Source of the DNA: Jaaginema sp046541115
Lineage (GTDB): Bacteria; Cyanobacteriota; Cyanobacteriia; Cyanobacteriales; Spirulinaceae
Assembly: GCA_046541115.1 (NCBI GenBank)
Contig: JBKHDX010000046.1
Span: forward strand, 1-25,778
DNA: 25,778 nucleotides
Reading direction: 5' to 3'
Numbering within the stretch: position 1 is the first letter of the stretch; each line of letters opens with the position of its first letter. A program made the position numbers and the translations under genes. The notes beneath the pieces were generated by a model. That model saw only the letters and a program-made list of their open reading frames with translations. It had not been told where the DNA came from and did not search any database. This document shows positions 24,837 to 25,778 of this stretch, piece after piece.

Positions 24837-25694
24837 ATGGCACGTTCTAGTAAGATTTCGGCAAAAACATCAAAAACATCGCGCCAGGGGCGTTTCTGGC
24901 TTATATTGGGCGGGACAATGCTCATCGCGATCGCCCTCTCTGGCGTAAATTGGACAGCATTGAGCGAACCGTTTAACAATGTGGTGTACGGCATTGACGA
25001 GCAGTATCATACTTGGTTGAGCGATCGCGGCTTGAGTTCGCCCTTGATTCTCATTCCTTTTGCCTTTTTAGGCGGATTAATTGCCAGTATTTCCCCTTGC
25101 GTGTTGGGTTTGCTTCCCATTAATCTCGGCTACATTGGCACAAGAGAGATTACATCCCGTAAAGATGCTTTTATTAAAGCCGGAAGTTTCGTCCTCGGTG
25201 TCGCGACAACCTACAGCTTATTGGGCTTATTTTCCGGTTTAGCCGTTGCTGTTTTCGCTCAATATCGCGGTTTTATCCAAGTCGCGATCGGTATTGTTGT
25301 GGTTCTCATGGCGTTGACGCTGCTAAATATCATCCGTCTCCCCCTCCCCCAAACTAACTTTTCCCTGCCCGTTTTGGGGCCTTATGGAGTCGGTTTAACC
25401 TTTGCCTTTGTCACGTCCCCTTGCAGCAGTCCCGTGATGTTTACCGTCCTGTTAATGGCAGGAGAAATGGGTTCGGCGTTGTATAGTAGCATTACCATGA
25501 TGAGTTACGCGATCGGTTACACCATGGTCATTTTCCTAGCCAGTTTATTCGCCGGACTCGCCAAACAAACCCGCAGTTTCATCAAGTACACTAACACGAT
25601 TCTGCGCGTTAGCAGCGTCCTTTTAATCTTTGTCGGGACGTTTTATTTCGCCACAGGGATTCGTTGGTTGTGGGCATTATGGACGGTAGGATAA
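24837..25694 (+). CDS. ccdA: CcdA-type cytochrome c biogenesis / thiol-disulfide transport protein
   Basis: Integral membrane protein that carries reducing equivalents from cytoplasmic thioredoxin to the periplasm or thylakoid lumen for cytochrome c maturation. The 285 residues have a basic N-terminus, one extra hydrophobic segment (about 20-42) and about six TM helices. The paired motifs are ISPCVLGLLPINL (Cys88) and TSPCSSPVMF (Cys196), the redox cysteine pair. The N-terminal extension of about 55 residues is longer than in minimal CcdA. It follows the thioredoxin-like lipoprotein, a plausible redox partner. Its start codon directly adjoins a repeat tract and has no ribosome binding site, so translation may rely on coupling or a leaderless-type mechanism. 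Confidence 0.92.
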   Translation: MARSSKISAKTSKTSRQGRFWLILGGTMLIAIALSGVNWTALSEPFNNVVYGIDEQYHTWLSDRGLSSPLILIPFAFLGGLIASISPCVLGLLPINLGYIGTREITSRKDAFIKAGSFVLGVATTYSLLGLFSGLAVAVFAQYRGFIQVAIGIVVVLMALTLLNIIRLPLPQTNFSLPVLGPYGVGLTFAFVTSPCSSPVMFTVLLMAGEMGSALYSSITMMSYAIGYTMVIFLASLFAGLAKQTRSFIKYTNTILRVSSVLLIFVGTFYFATGIRWLWALWTVG

Positions 25695-25706
25695 TAACAA
25701 TACTCC

Positions 25707-25771
25707 AGAACCCCGGTTTCTTATTTGCTTACCCGATAAAGTTATAATTTCACGCTAGAAACCGGGGTTCT
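25707..25771. terminator. 15-bp perfect inverted repeat downstream of ccdA
   Basis: AGAACCCCGGTTTCT (25707-25721) and its exact reverse complement (25757-25771) are separated by 35 bases. It begins 12 bases after the ccdA stop. It could terminate ccdA transcription. Its sequence resembles the AGAAACCCGGTTTCT-type palindromic repeats seen widely in cyanobacterial genomes, so it may be a small dispersed element. Confidence 0.6.
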
Positions 25772-25778
25772 TAACCCC

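Overview
The window is cyanobacterial chromosome. The evidence is the dense HIP1-type octamer GCGATCGC, a ferredoxin:NADP+ reductase carrying an N-terminal CpcD-like phycobilisome linker domain, phosphoribulokinase with the cyanobacterial regulatory cysteine pattern, an FtsH2 (Slr0228)-type thylakoid protease, a PAP/fibrillin protein and heptameric tandem repeats between genes. The repeats and gene content would fit a filamentous, Oscillatoriales-like lineage, but the genus cannot be fixed from sequence alone.

Layout. 1-4744 (minus strand): a tripartite efflux set in the order HlyD/DevB-type adaptor, MacB-type permease, TolC-type outer-membrane protein, with no ATPase gene in the window. 4879-5757 (plus): a two-gene cassette of unassigned proteins. 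On my reading these are a small ADP-ribosyltransferase-like protein followed by a degenerate macro-domain-like protein, i.e. a possible toxin-antitoxin-type ADP-ribosylation pair. 5773-7590 (minus): a TPR protein. 7688-7966 (minus): a small membrane protein. 8079-10903: divergent prk and petH separated by about 610 bases of regulatory DNA. 11198-13084: ftsH with a clear terminator. 13221-14492: a short CDF metal transporter convergent with a PAP/fibrillin gene. 14744-17568: a CPA2 antiporter with RCK domains, then a small LRAT-like protein. 17770-20592: a PhnD-like lipoprotein and a membrane histidine kinase, preceded by a Pho-box-like triple repeat. 20621-23110 (minus): a ParC/GyrA-like topoisomerase subunit. 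23262-23663: a stand-alone receiver. 23872-25694: a lipoprotein with a VKOR-type thioredoxin domain followed by CcdA.

How the genes work together. prk, petH, ftsH and the PAP/fibrillin gene are photosynthetic housekeeping (Calvin cycle, NADPH production, PSII repair, thylakoid lipid structure). The thioredoxin-lipoprotein/CcdA pair probably moves thiol redox equivalents across the membrane. The PhnD-like protein and histidine kinase look like a binding-protein/sensor pair, possibly phosphate-linked.

Two things stand out. First, the ART-like/macro-like cassette at 4879-5757. Second, heptamer repeat tracts that sit exactly at gene ends: the stop codons of six genes lie inside or touch these repeats, and one tract runs directly into the ccdA start codon.
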